Assembly: GCA_902565935.1 (NCBI GenBank)
Contig: CACFGT010000015.1
Coordinates: forward strand, 1-34,610
Direction of reading: 5' to 3'
Length of the DNA stretch: 34,610 bases
Source of the DNA: an uncultured Pelagibacteraceae bacterium
GTDB taxonomy: Bacteria > Pseudomonadota > Alphaproteobacteria > Pelagibacterales > Pelagibacteraceae
Shown: in pieces, positions 1-7,426 of the stretch
Layout of the letters: every line of letters starts with the position of its first letter
How positions within the stretch are numbered: position 1 is the first letter of the stretch
Notes under the pieces: model-generated
Seen by the model: the letters and a program-made list of their open reading frames with translations, nothing else
Database searches by the model: none
Told to the model about the DNA's origin: nothing
Program-made: the position numbers and the translations under genes

Positions 1-164
1 TGTGATCGCATTGATGATAAGAAAAGAAGTATTTTTTGTTTATGATGTTTTTCATAAGTACATAGTTGGTAATCTTCAGCCATAAAAAACAGGTGGTCTT
101 TTTTGAAGCGGTCCAAGTATTTTGATGGAAATAATTGATTACCCAGTATAAAAAATAACTTCAT
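1..164 (-). CDS. FeS-BCP/cryptochrome-like photolyase (DPRP family), N-terminal part only
   Basis: A reading frame starts at an ATG at 164-162 on the minus strand and runs out of the window, giving about 54 residues. It begins MKLFFILGNQLFP, then has MAED near residue 28, a TYEKHHKQK segment and LLFLSSMR. This series is the usual start of the deoxyribodipyrimidine photolyase-related family, the (6-4)/FeS-BCP photolyases that use blue light and FAD to repair UV lesions and often carry a 4Fe-4S cluster. The catalytic and cluster-binding parts lie outside the window, so the exact class cannot be checked. Only 27 bases separate its start from the divergent SDR gene. DNA photorepair fits a surface-ocean organism. 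Alternative: a related cryptochrome-like photoreceptor. Confidence 0.8.
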   Translation of the reverse strand, partial: MKLFFILGNQLFPSKYLDRFKKDHLFFMAEDYQLCTYEKHHKQKILLFLSSMRS

Positions 165-191
165 AATTAAATATAACTAATAAAATTTTTT

Positions 192-902
192 ATGTCAGAA
201 AAATATCTCATTTTTGGTGCGACAGGTTCAATCGGATCGAGCTTAGCTGAACAATTGGTAAACTCAGGAAATTCTGTTCATTTAGTTGGAAGAAATCAAA
301 ATGAAACAAAAAGTATTTCAGAAAAGCTTGGTTGTGCTTTTACCATTGCTGATGTTTTAGAAGATAGATTTATAGAAAAGGTAAAAAATGACATTTCAGA
401 TATTAAAGGTGTTGCTTACTGTGTTGGCTCAATAGATTTAAAACCTTTGAGAATGGTTAATGAGCAAGATTTTAATAAATGTATGAAACTAAATCTTTAT
501 TCTGCTGTGGAAGTTATTAAGGGTTATCAAGAAAGTTTAAAAAAAAATAAAGGATCTGTTGTTTTATTCTCTACGGTTGCAGCACAAAGAGGATTTACAA
601 ATCATGCAATAATTGCTTCTGCTAAAGCTGCAGTTGAAGGTTTAACAGTTTCCCTAGCAGCTGAATTTGCACCAAACATCAGAGTTAATTGTATTGCACC
701 AAGCTTAACTAATTCGAAGATTGCGGAACCAATGCTGAAAAACAAAGCATTAGCAGATGGAATAGCAAAAGCTCACCCATTAAAAAGATTGGGCGAAGGA
801 AAAGACTCAGCTTCACTTGCAAAATTTCTAATTACTGATGACAGCTCTTGGGTTACAGGTCAAATTATTGCTGTTGACGGTGGTAGGTCAAAACTATCTT
901 GA
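192..902 (+). CDS. Short-chain dehydrogenase/reductase-like protein lacking the catalytic Tyr
   Basis: A 236-residue Rossmann-fold protein of classical-SDR length. The nucleotide-binding loop GATGSIG is at residues 9-15, an SDR-type Asn is at N101, the active-site-type Ser is S127 in LFSTVA, and a C-terminal WVTGQ...VDGG segment is typical of the family. The YxxxK motif is not intact: Lys145 is present, but residues 140-141, where Tyr should be, are both Ile, and no Tyr lies between 128 and 145. The NNAG-like motif is also altered, to CVG near 77-79. It may therefore be a binding or non-canonical protein rather than an ordinary oxidoreductase. It is divergent from the photolyase gene, and the next gene begins one base after its stop, so it probably heads a plus-strand transcript to about 3020. 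The substrate is unknown. Confidence 0.8.
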   Translation: MSEKYLIFGATGSIGSSLAEQLVNSGNSVHLVGRNQNETKSISEKLGCAFTIADVLEDRFIEKVKNDISDIKGVAYCVGSIDLKPLRMVNEQDFNKCMKLNLYSAVEVIKGYQESLKKNKGSVVLFSTVAAQRGFTNHAIIASAKAAVEGLTVSLAAEFAPNIRVNCIAPSLTNSKIAEPMLKNKALADGIAKAHPLKRLGEGKDSASLAKFLITDDSSWVTGQIIAVDGGRSKLS

Positions 903-903
903 A

Positions 904-1968
904 GTGAAAAAATTTTTTATTTCAGTAATCCTCTTTTTAATTTCTATTAAGGTCTCTTTTGCAGGAAATTTTAATTTTAAAAAAATTGTAGATTTAAATG
1001 ATCCGTGGAGTTCTACATTTATCAACAATAATGAATTATTAATCACTGAAAAGAGTGGGAAAATAAAGTTGGTTAATTTTAATTCCAAAAAAGTTTTAGA
1101 AATTAAACATAATCTTAATTATCTGGAGCACGGTCAAGGTGGATTATTAGATATTCTTTTTAAGGATGATTATGTTTATATTTCTTACACAGAAAATAGA
1201 GGAGATGGTAAAACAAGTACATCAATAGCTAAAGGTGAATTTAACAAAAATAATTTAATATTTAAAAATATTTTTCAAGCAAACCCACCAATCGACTCTG
1301 GTTATCATTTCGGATCTCGTCTAGCTATAAAAGATAATTTTCTTTTTGCATCAGCTGGTGAAAGAGGGCAAGGGATGATAGCACAAGATCCAACTCAACA
1401 TCCTGGTAGTATAATCAGAATAAATATTGATGGTACTATTCCAAAAGATAATCCAAAATTTCAGGGTAAATCAGATTGGCTTCCAGAAATTTATCAAATT
1501 GGAGTCAGAAATCCACAAGGCCTTACATTATCGCCCTTTGATAATAAAATTTATTTAAGTAACCATGGGGCAAGAGGTGGGGATTGGTTTGGTGAAGCAA
1601 AAAAAGGAGAGAACTATGGATGGAAAATTTTAGGATGGGGAGGAACTAATTATTCAGGCATCCCTATTGGCCCAAAGTGGAAACCAGGCTTTACAAAAGC
1701 GATACACTATTGGGTACCCTCAATAGCAACAAGTGCGATAACTATTTATAAAGGTGAAGAATTCAACGAATGGAATGGACATGCTTTAATTACTTCTCTT
1801 AAAGATCAATCTCTGAGAAAATTAGTATTCAATGACTTATCAAATGTTAAGGAAGATATAATTTTTAAAGGTAAAATTGGAAGAATAAGGGATATACAAG
1901 TTGATCCAAATAATGGAAAAATTTATTTTTTAGCAGGAGATAGTTTGTGGTCGATGGAAAAAAATTAA
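904..1968 (+). CDS. PQQ-dependent aldose sugar dehydrogenase (YliI/GSDH family), exported
   Basis: Predicted 354-residue soluble PQQ glucose/sorbosone-dehydrogenase-type beta-propeller that would oxidise aldoses in the periplasm. Family hallmarks are the HGQGGLLDI segment (H76 is the candidate catalytic base), the HFGSRL...GERGQG stretch, QDPTQHPGSIIRIN, GVRNPQGL and the NHGARGGDW/ENYGW segments. I chose GTG at 904 because it is immediately followed by a clean signal peptide (KKFFISVILFLIS...SFA, cleavage near residue 20). The in-frame ATG at 838 would lie inside the SDR gene and bury the signal. The start is one base after the SDR stop, and the 3' end overlaps the next gene by 22 bases, so the genes are probably co-transcribed. 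No PQQ synthesis genes are seen here. Whether PQQ is made or scavenged cannot be told from this window. Confidence 0.85.
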   Translation: MKKFFISVILFLISIKVSFAGNFNFKKIVDLNDPWSSTFINNNELLITEKSGKIKLVNFNSKKVLEIKHNLNYLEHGQGGLLDILFKDDYVYISYTENRGDGKTSTSIAKGEFNKNNLIFKNIFQANPPIDSGYHFGSRLAIKDNFLFASAGERGQGMIAQDPTQHPGSIIRINIDGTIPKDNPKFQGKSDWLPEIYQIGVRNPQGLTLSPFDNKIYLSNHGARGGDWFGEAKKGENYGWKILGWGGTNYSGIPIGPKWKPGFTKAIHYWVPSIATSAITIYKGEEFNEWNGHALITSLKDQSLRKLVFNDLSNVKEDIIFKGKIGRIRDIQVDPNNGKIYFLAGDSLWSMEKN

Positions 1969-3020
1969 TACATATTTCATTAATTTTAATTGGAATTTTT
2001 TTTTATAATTGTTTAAGTATTGCAATGGAAAAGCCCTATCATCATTTGCCAGATGGAACTTTTAGAAATCCAGAAGGTTCTCCAAAAAGAGATCCAAATA
2101 TTAAGTGGTCTTATAAAATATTTAATCAGGAGAAAAAGAAGCTTGATATGACAGTGCCTAAAGAGCACGTTGTAGAAAGAGAAAAGGTTTTATCAGATTT
2201 AAAAAAATATCAGGATGATGATTATATAGCTTGGATAGGTCATGCTACTTTTCTAATAAAGCTTGGAGAAACTACAATAATTACTGATCCCGTATTTTCA
2301 AAGAATGCAGGTCCATTAATCTTTGGACCAGATAGATTTACCGAACCAGCTTTAAAACTTAAAGAAATTCCAAAAATAGATTTATTTTTACTAACACATA
2401 ATCATTATGATCATCAAGACATGTCTACTATTAGAAAGTTTCCATATAAAAATGCAAAAGTTTTGCTCCCTCTTAAACTAAGTAAATATTTTAAAAGATA
2501 TAAAGATGTTAATGAAATGGATTGGTATGATGAGATTGAAATTAATGATAATTTAAAAGTTACATTCTTACCTGCTGTTCACTGGTCTAAAAGAAGTTTA
2601 ACAGATACAAACAAATCATTGTGGGGAAATTTTTTGATTGAATATAATGGAAAAAAAATTTTATTCACATGTGACACCGGAATTGGAAATATTTATAAAG
2701 ATATAGGTAATAATTATGGTCCAATTGATCTTACGTTTATAAATATTGGAGCCTATAATTTTTATCCAATAATGCCTTACAAAGATAAATCAGTTTATCA
2801 CACCAACCCTGAAGAAGCTTTGGAAATTGCTAAAAACCTAAAAAGTAAAAAAGTGATTGGAATGCATTGGGGAACTTTCGTCCTCTCTCTAGAGCCAATT
2901 ATGGAACCTCCAAAAAGGTTTAAAGCTGGTGCAGAAAAATATGGTTTTAAAAATGAAGACGTAATTGTTTATAAAATAGGTGAGTTTGGATCATTGAAAA
3001 AATTACTGAATTACAATTAA
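1947..3020 (+). CDS. NAPE-PLD/UlaG-like metallo-beta-lactamase-fold hydrolase, probably exported
   Basis: A 357-residue metallo-hydrolase. The zinc site HNHYDH is at residues 151-156, preceded by WIGHATFLI and TDPVF, and followed by AVHW, a CDTG aspartate motif and GMHWG near the C-terminus. This order matches the N-acyl-phosphatidylethanolamine phospholipase D-like branch of the metallo-beta-lactamase fold. The start is GTG at 1947, overlapping the aldose dehydrogenase by 22 bases. It supplies a hydrophobic N-terminal segment (residues 7-26) that looks like a signal peptide or anchor; ATG at 2025 would remove it. Phospholipid or N-acyl lipid hydrolysis is only an inference from the family. 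The stop codon shares the palindrome TTAA (3017-3020) with the convergent gene. Confidence 0.8.
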   Translation: MVDGKKLIHISLILIGIFFYNCLSIAMEKPYHHLPDGTFRNPEGSPKRDPNIKWSYKIFNQEKKKLDMTVPKEHVVEREKVLSDLKKYQDDDYIAWIGHATFLIKLGETTIITDPVFSKNAGPLIFGPDRFTEPALKLKEIPKIDLFLLTHNHYDHQDMSTIRKFPYKNAKVLLPLKLSKYFKRYKDVNEMDWYDEIEINDNLKVTFLPAVHWSKRSLTDTNKSLWGNFLIEYNGKKILFTCDTGIGNIYKDIGNNYGPIDLTFINIGAYNFYPIMPYKDKSVYHTNPEEALEIAKNLKSKKVIGMHWGTFVLSLEPIMEPPKRFKAGAEKYGFKNEDVIVYKIGEFGSLKKLLNYN

Positions 3021-3280
3021 TTATCTAGTAGTTTTTTTTTTGCTTTTTCAAATTCCTCTTGAGTTAAAACTCCATCTTTTAAAAGTTGATTTAATTTTTC
3101 AATTTCATCACTAAGTTTATTTTCATCGCTTGGAAGTTCACTACCATTTTCATTTTCTATATTTTCATTTGATTTATTTGCACTTTTAGCACTAAAGCCC
3201 TTCATAATGGCTGTGGCTCCTAAATATAATACAAATCCAAGAATCGGGATTACTAAACCAAAAAAAATAATTTTTTCCAT
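3017..3280 (-). CDS. Small membrane protein with C-terminal SHOCT domain
   Basis: An 87-residue protein. One hydrophobic membrane segment spans about residues 4-25, followed by a polar Ser/Asn/Glu-rich linker (about 30-55). A C-terminal helix pair from about 58 to 86 shows the SHOCT pattern (LNQLLKDGVLTQEEFEKAK...LL). SHOCT domains are short oligomerisation or membrane-associated modules with no enzymatic role, so no specific function can be assigned. It is three bases downstream of another small membrane-protein gene on the same strand and probably co-transcribed with it. It ends in the TTAA shared with the convergent metallo-hydrolase. Confidence 0.75.
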   Translation of the reverse strand: MEKIIFFGLVIPILGFVLYLGATAIMKGFSAKSANKSNENIENENGSELPSDENKLSDEIEKLNQLLKDGVLTQEEFEKAKKKLLDN

Positions 3281-3283
3281 TAA

Positions 3284-3487
3284 TTAATCTTCATCTTCCT
3301 CTCTCCATTTTTTTTCATACATTAACCATGCAGCAAATATGACTGAAAATGTTCCTACGATCATACCATAATCGAATCCAGTTTGTTGATCATAAAAATA
3401 CCAACCTAATTGCGTTGCCCCAATTGGAGGAATTGTAAGTATAGCCATAAGGATTGCTATTCTATAAGGATACTTAGGTTTTTTCAT
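3284..3487 (-). CDS. Small two-helix membrane protein, unknown function
   Basis: A 67-residue protein with two predicted transmembrane helices (about residues 8-30 and 40-58). It has a basic N-terminus (MKKPKYPYR) and an acidic C-terminus (KKWREEDED). I recognise no family. It sits three bases upstream of the SHOCT-domain gene and 37 bases downstream of folD on the same strand. The charge pattern suggests an Nin-Cin hairpin in the inner membrane. Coding status is supported by a start-to-stop frame that tiles exactly between neighbours and by its protein-like hydropathy. Confidence 0.65.
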   Translation of the reverse strand: MKKPKYPYRIAILMAILTIPPIGATQLGWYFYDQQTGFDYGMIVGTFSVIFAAWLMYEKKWREEDED

Positions 3488-3524
3488 AACCTAACTTATC
3501 AAAGATTGTTAAATGGATTAAATA

Positions 3525-4370
3525 TTAAATTTGCGATCTTTTGAAACAGTCAATCGTATTTTTAAGCAAACACGCAATAGTCATTGGTCCCACACCACCA
3601 GGAACAGGGGTTAAAGCTTTTGCATTTTTTGAAACCTCTTCAAATGCAACATCACCTACTATTCCTTTGTCTGTTTTATTAATACCCACATCGATTACAA
3701 TTGTATCCTTTTTTACCCAATCTCCTTTAACCAGTTCTGGTATACCAACTGCTGCAATAATTATATCGGCCTCTAAACATTCTGCTTTCAAATCCTTAGT
3801 TCTTGAATGAGTAATTGTAACTGTACAATTTTCTTTCAATAAAAGTTGTGTCATTGGTTTACCATTTAGATTAGATCTACCAACTACTACAGCTTTCTTT
3901 CCACTTAAATTTGGCTCTATTTTCTTTATTAAAAGATAACATCCTAATGGCGTGCATGGAACTGAACTTTCATACCCTGATGAAAGATTCCCTACATTCA
4001 TAGGATGAAAACCATCTACATCTTTAGAAGGATCAATGGTCTCAATAACTTTTTGTTTATCGATATGTTTTGGAAGTGGCAATTGTACCAAAATACCTGA
4101 GACTGAAATATCTTTATTTAATTCTTTAATTTTATCTAAAACAATTTTTTCCTCCACATTATCAGGATATTTTATAACCTCTGATTTAAGACCGACTTCA
4201 TTTGCTGATTTTTCTTTGTTTCGAACATAAATTTGACTCGGAGTTAAATCACCAACTAAAATCACAGTTAACCCAGGAACTTTATTATATTTTGTTTTTA
4301 AGCTTGAGACTTCTTTTTTAAGTTCTTCTCTTAGAAGTGCGGCCTCTTTTTTTCCATCAATTAAAATCAT
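3525..4370 (-). CDS. folD: Methylenetetrahydrofolate dehydrogenase / methenyltetrahydrofolate cyclohydrolase
   Basis: Bifunctional cytosolic enzyme interconverting 5,10-methylene-, 5,10-methenyl- and 10-formyl-tetrahydrofolate, supplying formyl groups for purines (compare purH in this window) and recycling one-carbon units. At 281 residues it is the normal FolD length. Visible motifs are the catalytic YxxxK (Y48, K52 in IYVRNKEKSA), VQLPLP, the DVDGFHP segment, the GRSNLNGKP dinucleotide-binding loop and the C-terminal PGGVGPMT. The next gene upstream on the same strand (YggT) ends 6 bases before its ATG. It could also serve oxidation of methyl-group carbon, which is prominent in SAR11; that is inference from the lineage. 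Confidence 0.96.
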   Translation of the reverse strand: MILIDGKKEAALLREELKKEVSSLKTKYNKVPGLTVILVGDLTPSQIYVRNKEKSANEVGLKSEVIKYPDNVEEKIVLDKIKELNKDISVSGILVQLPLPKHIDKQKVIETIDPSKDVDGFHPMNVGNLSSGYESSVPCTPLGCYLLIKKIEPNLSGKKAVVVGRSNLNGKPMTQLLLKENCTVTITHSRTKDLKAECLEADIIIAAVGIPELVKGDWVKKDTIVIDVGINKTDKGIVGDVAFEEVSKNAKALTPVPGGVGPMTIACLLKNTIDCFKRSQI

Positions 4371-4376
4371 AAATTT

Positions 4377-4667
4377 TTAAAATATCATTGGTGCAATGTA
4401 AAGCTTCATACACATTTCTATGAACCAAATCAATAGAAGTAAAATTATTGGTGATATATCTAAAGCACCTAAATTGGGAAGAAATCTTCTTATTCTGTTT
4501 AAAAAAGGCTCCGTAAGTCTATAAGTAAAATCTAAAATTACATACACAAATCTATTTTGAGTATTCAAAATATTAAAAGCAATCAACCAACTTATAATAA
4601 CATTTGCAATAACGACATAAGAATAAAGTTTTAATAATTGTAAAACCAAATAAAAGATGGCAATCAT
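4377..4667 (-). CDS. YggT family integral membrane protein
   Basis: A 96-residue protein with two hydrophobic segments (about residues 3-34 and 70-92) separated by the characteristic YggT motif region: a TYRLTEPFLNRIRR stretch at about 48-61 followed by the LGALDISPIILLL segment. YggT proteins are small inner-membrane proteins of uncertain function, linked in some bacteria to cell division or osmotic tolerance. The start overlaps the stop of the MscS gene by four bases (ATGA type), indicating translational coupling. A second YggT-like gene lies at 13917-14273. Confidence 0.85.
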   Translation of the reverse strand: MIAIFYLVLQLLKLYSYVVIANVIISWLIAFNILNTQNRFVYVILDFTYRLTEPFLNRIRRFLPNLGALDISPIILLLLIWFIEMCMKLYIAPMIF

Positions 4668-5749
4668 TTTTTTTCTACATAAATAGATTGACTTGGAAAA
4701 GCAAACGAGGCCTTATTGTTTTCGACTATCTGTTTAATTGCTATAGCTAAACGCTCTTTTACTGCCAACCATTCGTTCCAACTATCTGTTTTTGTAAAAC
4801 ATCTTACGTACATATCTATCGAACTATCTGAAAATTTATCAACCCTTACAGCAACCCCAATACTTGTATTGAAATCTTCACTTTTATTTACATGATTTTC
4901 TATTTGATCTCTTATGATTTTTAATTGATCAACTGTGGTATCGTATTGAAGAGTTATTATCCAGCTAATTAACCAATTAGAAGTTTCACTAACATTAATA
5001 ACCGCATTTTCAGCAAACTGAAAATTTGGAATAATAGCCAAAGATTTATCAAATTTTCTTATTGTGGTTGATCTAAAACCAATTTTTTCAACAATACCCT
5101 CTATTATTCCTTCAACTAAAATCCAATCACCAATTTTAAATCTTTTTTCAACAAGAACTAAAATTCCTGAAATTAAATTTTTAAATAAATCTTGAGCACC
5201 TAGTGCTACGGCGACACCAAATAAACCTAGTCCTGCAATTATTGGCCCAATTTTTATTCCCCATAATTCTAAAACTGCAGCTAAACCTAAAATAAATATA
5301 AGTATTTTTAATGATTTTATGATCCACCCAATTAGTTCTCTAGTTAAAAGCTTATCGAGACCACTTAAAATATAAGAGACTGGTTCTATAATTTGGTGAA
5401 TGACCCAAAAAATTAAAATTGTAATTAAAGTTCTATTTATTGTATCAACTATTTCTCTTCCTTCAGTCGAGAATGTCATATAATAACTTGCAATAAAAAA
5501 ACCTAAAACAATTGGAATAAACCTTGCAGGACCTACAAGTGAACTTACAAATGTGTCATCTAATTTATTTGTAGTTCTTTTTGAAATTACCTCTAATTTT
5601 TTGATTATTAATTTACTTATCAAACCCCTAAAAATAAGAAATATTAAAAAAATTCCTATACCAATTAATATTTGAAAAATATCTACACCTAGAATACCTT
5701 TATTCCATACCGACAAAAATGTTTCTGAAAAATTTTTTAACATTTCCAT
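4664..5749 (-). CDS. MscS-family small-conductance mechanosensitive channel
   Basis: A 361-residue protein. Several N-terminal transmembrane helices (about 20-45, 75-95, 110-130, 145-165) precede the pore-lining helix, rich in Gly/Ala (GLGLFGVAVALGAQDLFKN, about 172-190). The MscS beta domain follows (KRFKIGDWILVEG...IVEKIGFRSTTIR) and then a C-terminal alpha/beta domain. It releases solutes on hypo-osmotic shock. It is translationally coupled to YggT (4-base overlap) and begins 2 bases after hemD in a minus-strand run. Pairing of a channel with YggT would fit a membrane or osmotic role, but this is inference. There is no long periplasmic KefA-type domain. Confidence 0.9.
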   Translation of the reverse strand: MEMLKNFSETFLSVWNKGILGVDIFQILIGIGIFLIFLIFRGLISKLIIKKLEVISKRTTNKLDDTFVSSLVGPARFIPIVLGFFIASYYMTFSTEGREIVDTINRTLITILIFWVIHQIIEPVSYILSGLDKLLTRELIGWIIKSLKILIFILGLAAVLELWGIKIGPIIAGLGLFGVAVALGAQDLFKNLISGILVLVEKRFKIGDWILVEGIIEGIVEKIGFRSTTIRKFDKSLAIIPNFQFAENAVINVSETSNWLISWIITLQYDTTVDQLKIIRDQIENHVNKSEDFNTSIGVAVRVDKFSDSSIDMYVRCFTKTDSWNEWLAVKERLAIAIKQIVENNKASFAFPSQSIYVEKK

Positions 5750-5751
5750 AA

Positions 5752-6450
5752 TTAAATTTTATATAACAAAAACTCCTCTTCACCAGGATTAAAAAGAAAT
5801 ATTTTTTTCCATTTAATCTCGTTTAATATAGATGATGTTTTTTCACCAATACACATTAAATTCGTATTCATCCATAAGCTCTCTGATTGATAATTCTTTA
5901 TAAAATTCAAAAAACTTGCTGCTGAATTTTGAGAGTAAACGTAAACTATATCTGGAATCTGTAATTTTAATTTTTCAACAAATTTTTCATCAAATGTTTC
6001 ATTGTGGATAGTTTTGTAATTAACAATTCTTTTTAAGTTATAGCCCTCTTTAATCAATTGATTATCCAAGTCGCTAGATAGAAGTTCTCCACTAATATAA
6101 AGAATCTTCCCATCTGATGAGTTAAAATTCTGAAAAATTATTTCTTTTAAATTAGAAACATTTCCATCTGCTGTAAAAACATTTTGAAATCCTGCACTTC
6201 TTGCTTTTTTCTCTGTTGCGTTACCTACGCAAAAACAAGGAATATCTTTATCGAAATCTTTTGAATTAAGATACTTAATAGCATTAGCACTAGTAAAAAT
6301 CATTGCATTAAAATCAGTCAAATTAATTTTTTCATACTGAACAGCCTCTATCTTTAAAAGTGGTAAATGTGAAATTTGATGACCTAAATTCTTTAATTTT
6401 AAAATCATTTCAGAACAATCTTCTAAAGGTCTCGTTAATAAAATATGCAT
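5752..6450 (-). CDS. hemD: Uroporphyrinogen-III synthase
   Basis: A 232-residue protein; the family is poorly conserved and of this size. It begins with HILLTRPLEDC, the usual LxTRP start. It contains FTSANAIKYL (about 51-60), a CVGNATEKKARSAGF segment and YSQNSAASFLNFI near 155-167. These match the bilobed HemD fold that closes and inverts hydroxymethylbilane to uroporphyrinogen III for haem. It lies one base after hemC on the same strand, which strongly supports the call, since the two act consecutively. HemD sequences drift quickly, so the assignment rests on motif plus context. Confidence 0.9.
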   Translation of the reverse strand: MHILLTRPLEDCSEMILKLKNLGHQISHLPLLKIEAVQYEKINLTDFNAMIFTSANAIKYLNSKDFDKDIPCFCVGNATEKKARSAGFQNVFTADGNVSNLKEIIFQNFNSSDGKILYISGELLSSDLDNQLIKEGYNLKRIVNYKTIHNETFDEKFVEKLKLQIPDIVYVYSQNSAASFLNFIKNYQSESLWMNTNLMCIGEKTSSILNEIKWKKIFLFNPGEEEFLLYKI

Positions 6451-6451
6451 G

Positions 6452-7372
6452 TTATTTTTTATATAAATTACCAGATTTTTTTTTTAAATTTATTCCAACT
6501 TCCTGTCCTAATTTCTCAGCAGACTCAAGTGTACCAATTTTTTTTTCATTATATCTTTTTGTACCATCTAATGAAAAAAGTTCAGCATCTAACTCTATTT
6601 CATTATAATTGATTTTAGCATGAACACCGACTGCTGTTTCACAATCTCCCTCTAAAATTTTCAAAACATTCCTTTCAGCTAAAGCACAAAAATGAGTATG
6701 CTTATGATTAATTTTTTTTAATAATTCGATCATGTCATTATCACTTTTTCTACATTGCAAGGCTATTATTCCTTGACCAGCACTAGGAATTATCTCTGAA
6801 GTTGAAAAAAATTGAGTTATTTTATTTTCTAAATCTAAAGATTTTATTCCTGCACTAGCAAGTAATATCGCATCATATTCTCCTTCATTTAATTTGTTGA
6901 TACGAGTATCGACGTTACCTCTAATTAATTTAGTGTTAAGATCTTTTCTTAATTTTTTTAACTGAAATTCTCTTCTTAATGATGAGGTTCCAATAATTGA
7001 ATTTTTATCTAGTTCACTCAATTTTTTATTTTGAGAACTAATTAAAATCTCTCTAGGATCATTTCTCTCTAAAAAACAATTAGTTATTAATCCTTTTGTT
7101 TCTATAGCTGGCATATCTTTTAAAGCATGTATGGCAATATCAATTTTTTTTTCAATTAATTCATTTTCTATATTTTTTGAAAATAATCCTTTTCCACCCA
7201 AGTCAGATAATCTTTTATCTTTAACTTCATCACCCGTTGTAACAATTTCTTTTATTATGATTTGTTCATCGTTGTAATCATTTAAATATTTTAACAATTC
7301 TTCTTTAGCTTTTTTTGCATAAATTAAAGCTAATTTACTTCCCCTTGAGCCAATAATTATTTTTTTTTTCAT
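6452..7372 (-). CDS. hemC: Hydroxymethylbilane synthase (porphobilinogen deaminase)
   Basis: A 306-residue cytosolic enzyme joining four porphobilinogens into hydroxymethylbilane. Visible landmarks are the GSRGSKLAL start, TTGD near 46, GGKGLFSKNIE, the catalytic aspartate D86 in HALKDMP, the RRE and RGNVDTR arginine motifs, and the cofactor-bearing Cys244 in LEGDCETAVG. Length is as expected. It is first in the minus-strand run hemC-hemD-mscS-yggT-folD and divergent from tsaD with a 54-base spacer, which must hold both promoters. The spacer is too AT-rich for me to choose a promoter reliably. Confidence 0.96.
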   Translation of the reverse strand: MKKKIIIGSRGSKLALIYAKKAKEELLKYLNDYNDEQIIIKEIVTTGDEVKDKRLSDLGGKGLFSKNIENELIEKKIDIAIHALKDMPAIETKGLITNCFLERNDPREILISSQNKKLSELDKNSIIGTSSLRREFQLKKLRKDLNTKLIRGNVDTRINKLNEGEYDAILLASAGIKSLDLENKITQFFSTSEIIPSAGQGIIALQCRKSDNDMIELLKKINHKHTHFCALAERNVLKILEGDCETAVGVHAKINYNEIELDAELFSLDGTKRYNEKKIGTLESAEKLGQEVGINLKKKSGNLYKK

Positions 7373-7426
7373 TAAAAATTTATGTTTCTTGTATAAAGAT
7401 TGTACTATTTAAAAAAAACTATTTGA

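Noticed and set aside
838-903. ATG start for the aldose dehydrogenase inside the SDR gene
   Set aside because: It lies in SDR coding sequence and would put 22 residues before the signal peptide; GTG at 904 gives a clean signal.
7373-7426. Promoter boxes between hemC and tsaD
   Set aside because: Several weak TATAAT-like hexamers are present, but none has a convincing -35 partner.
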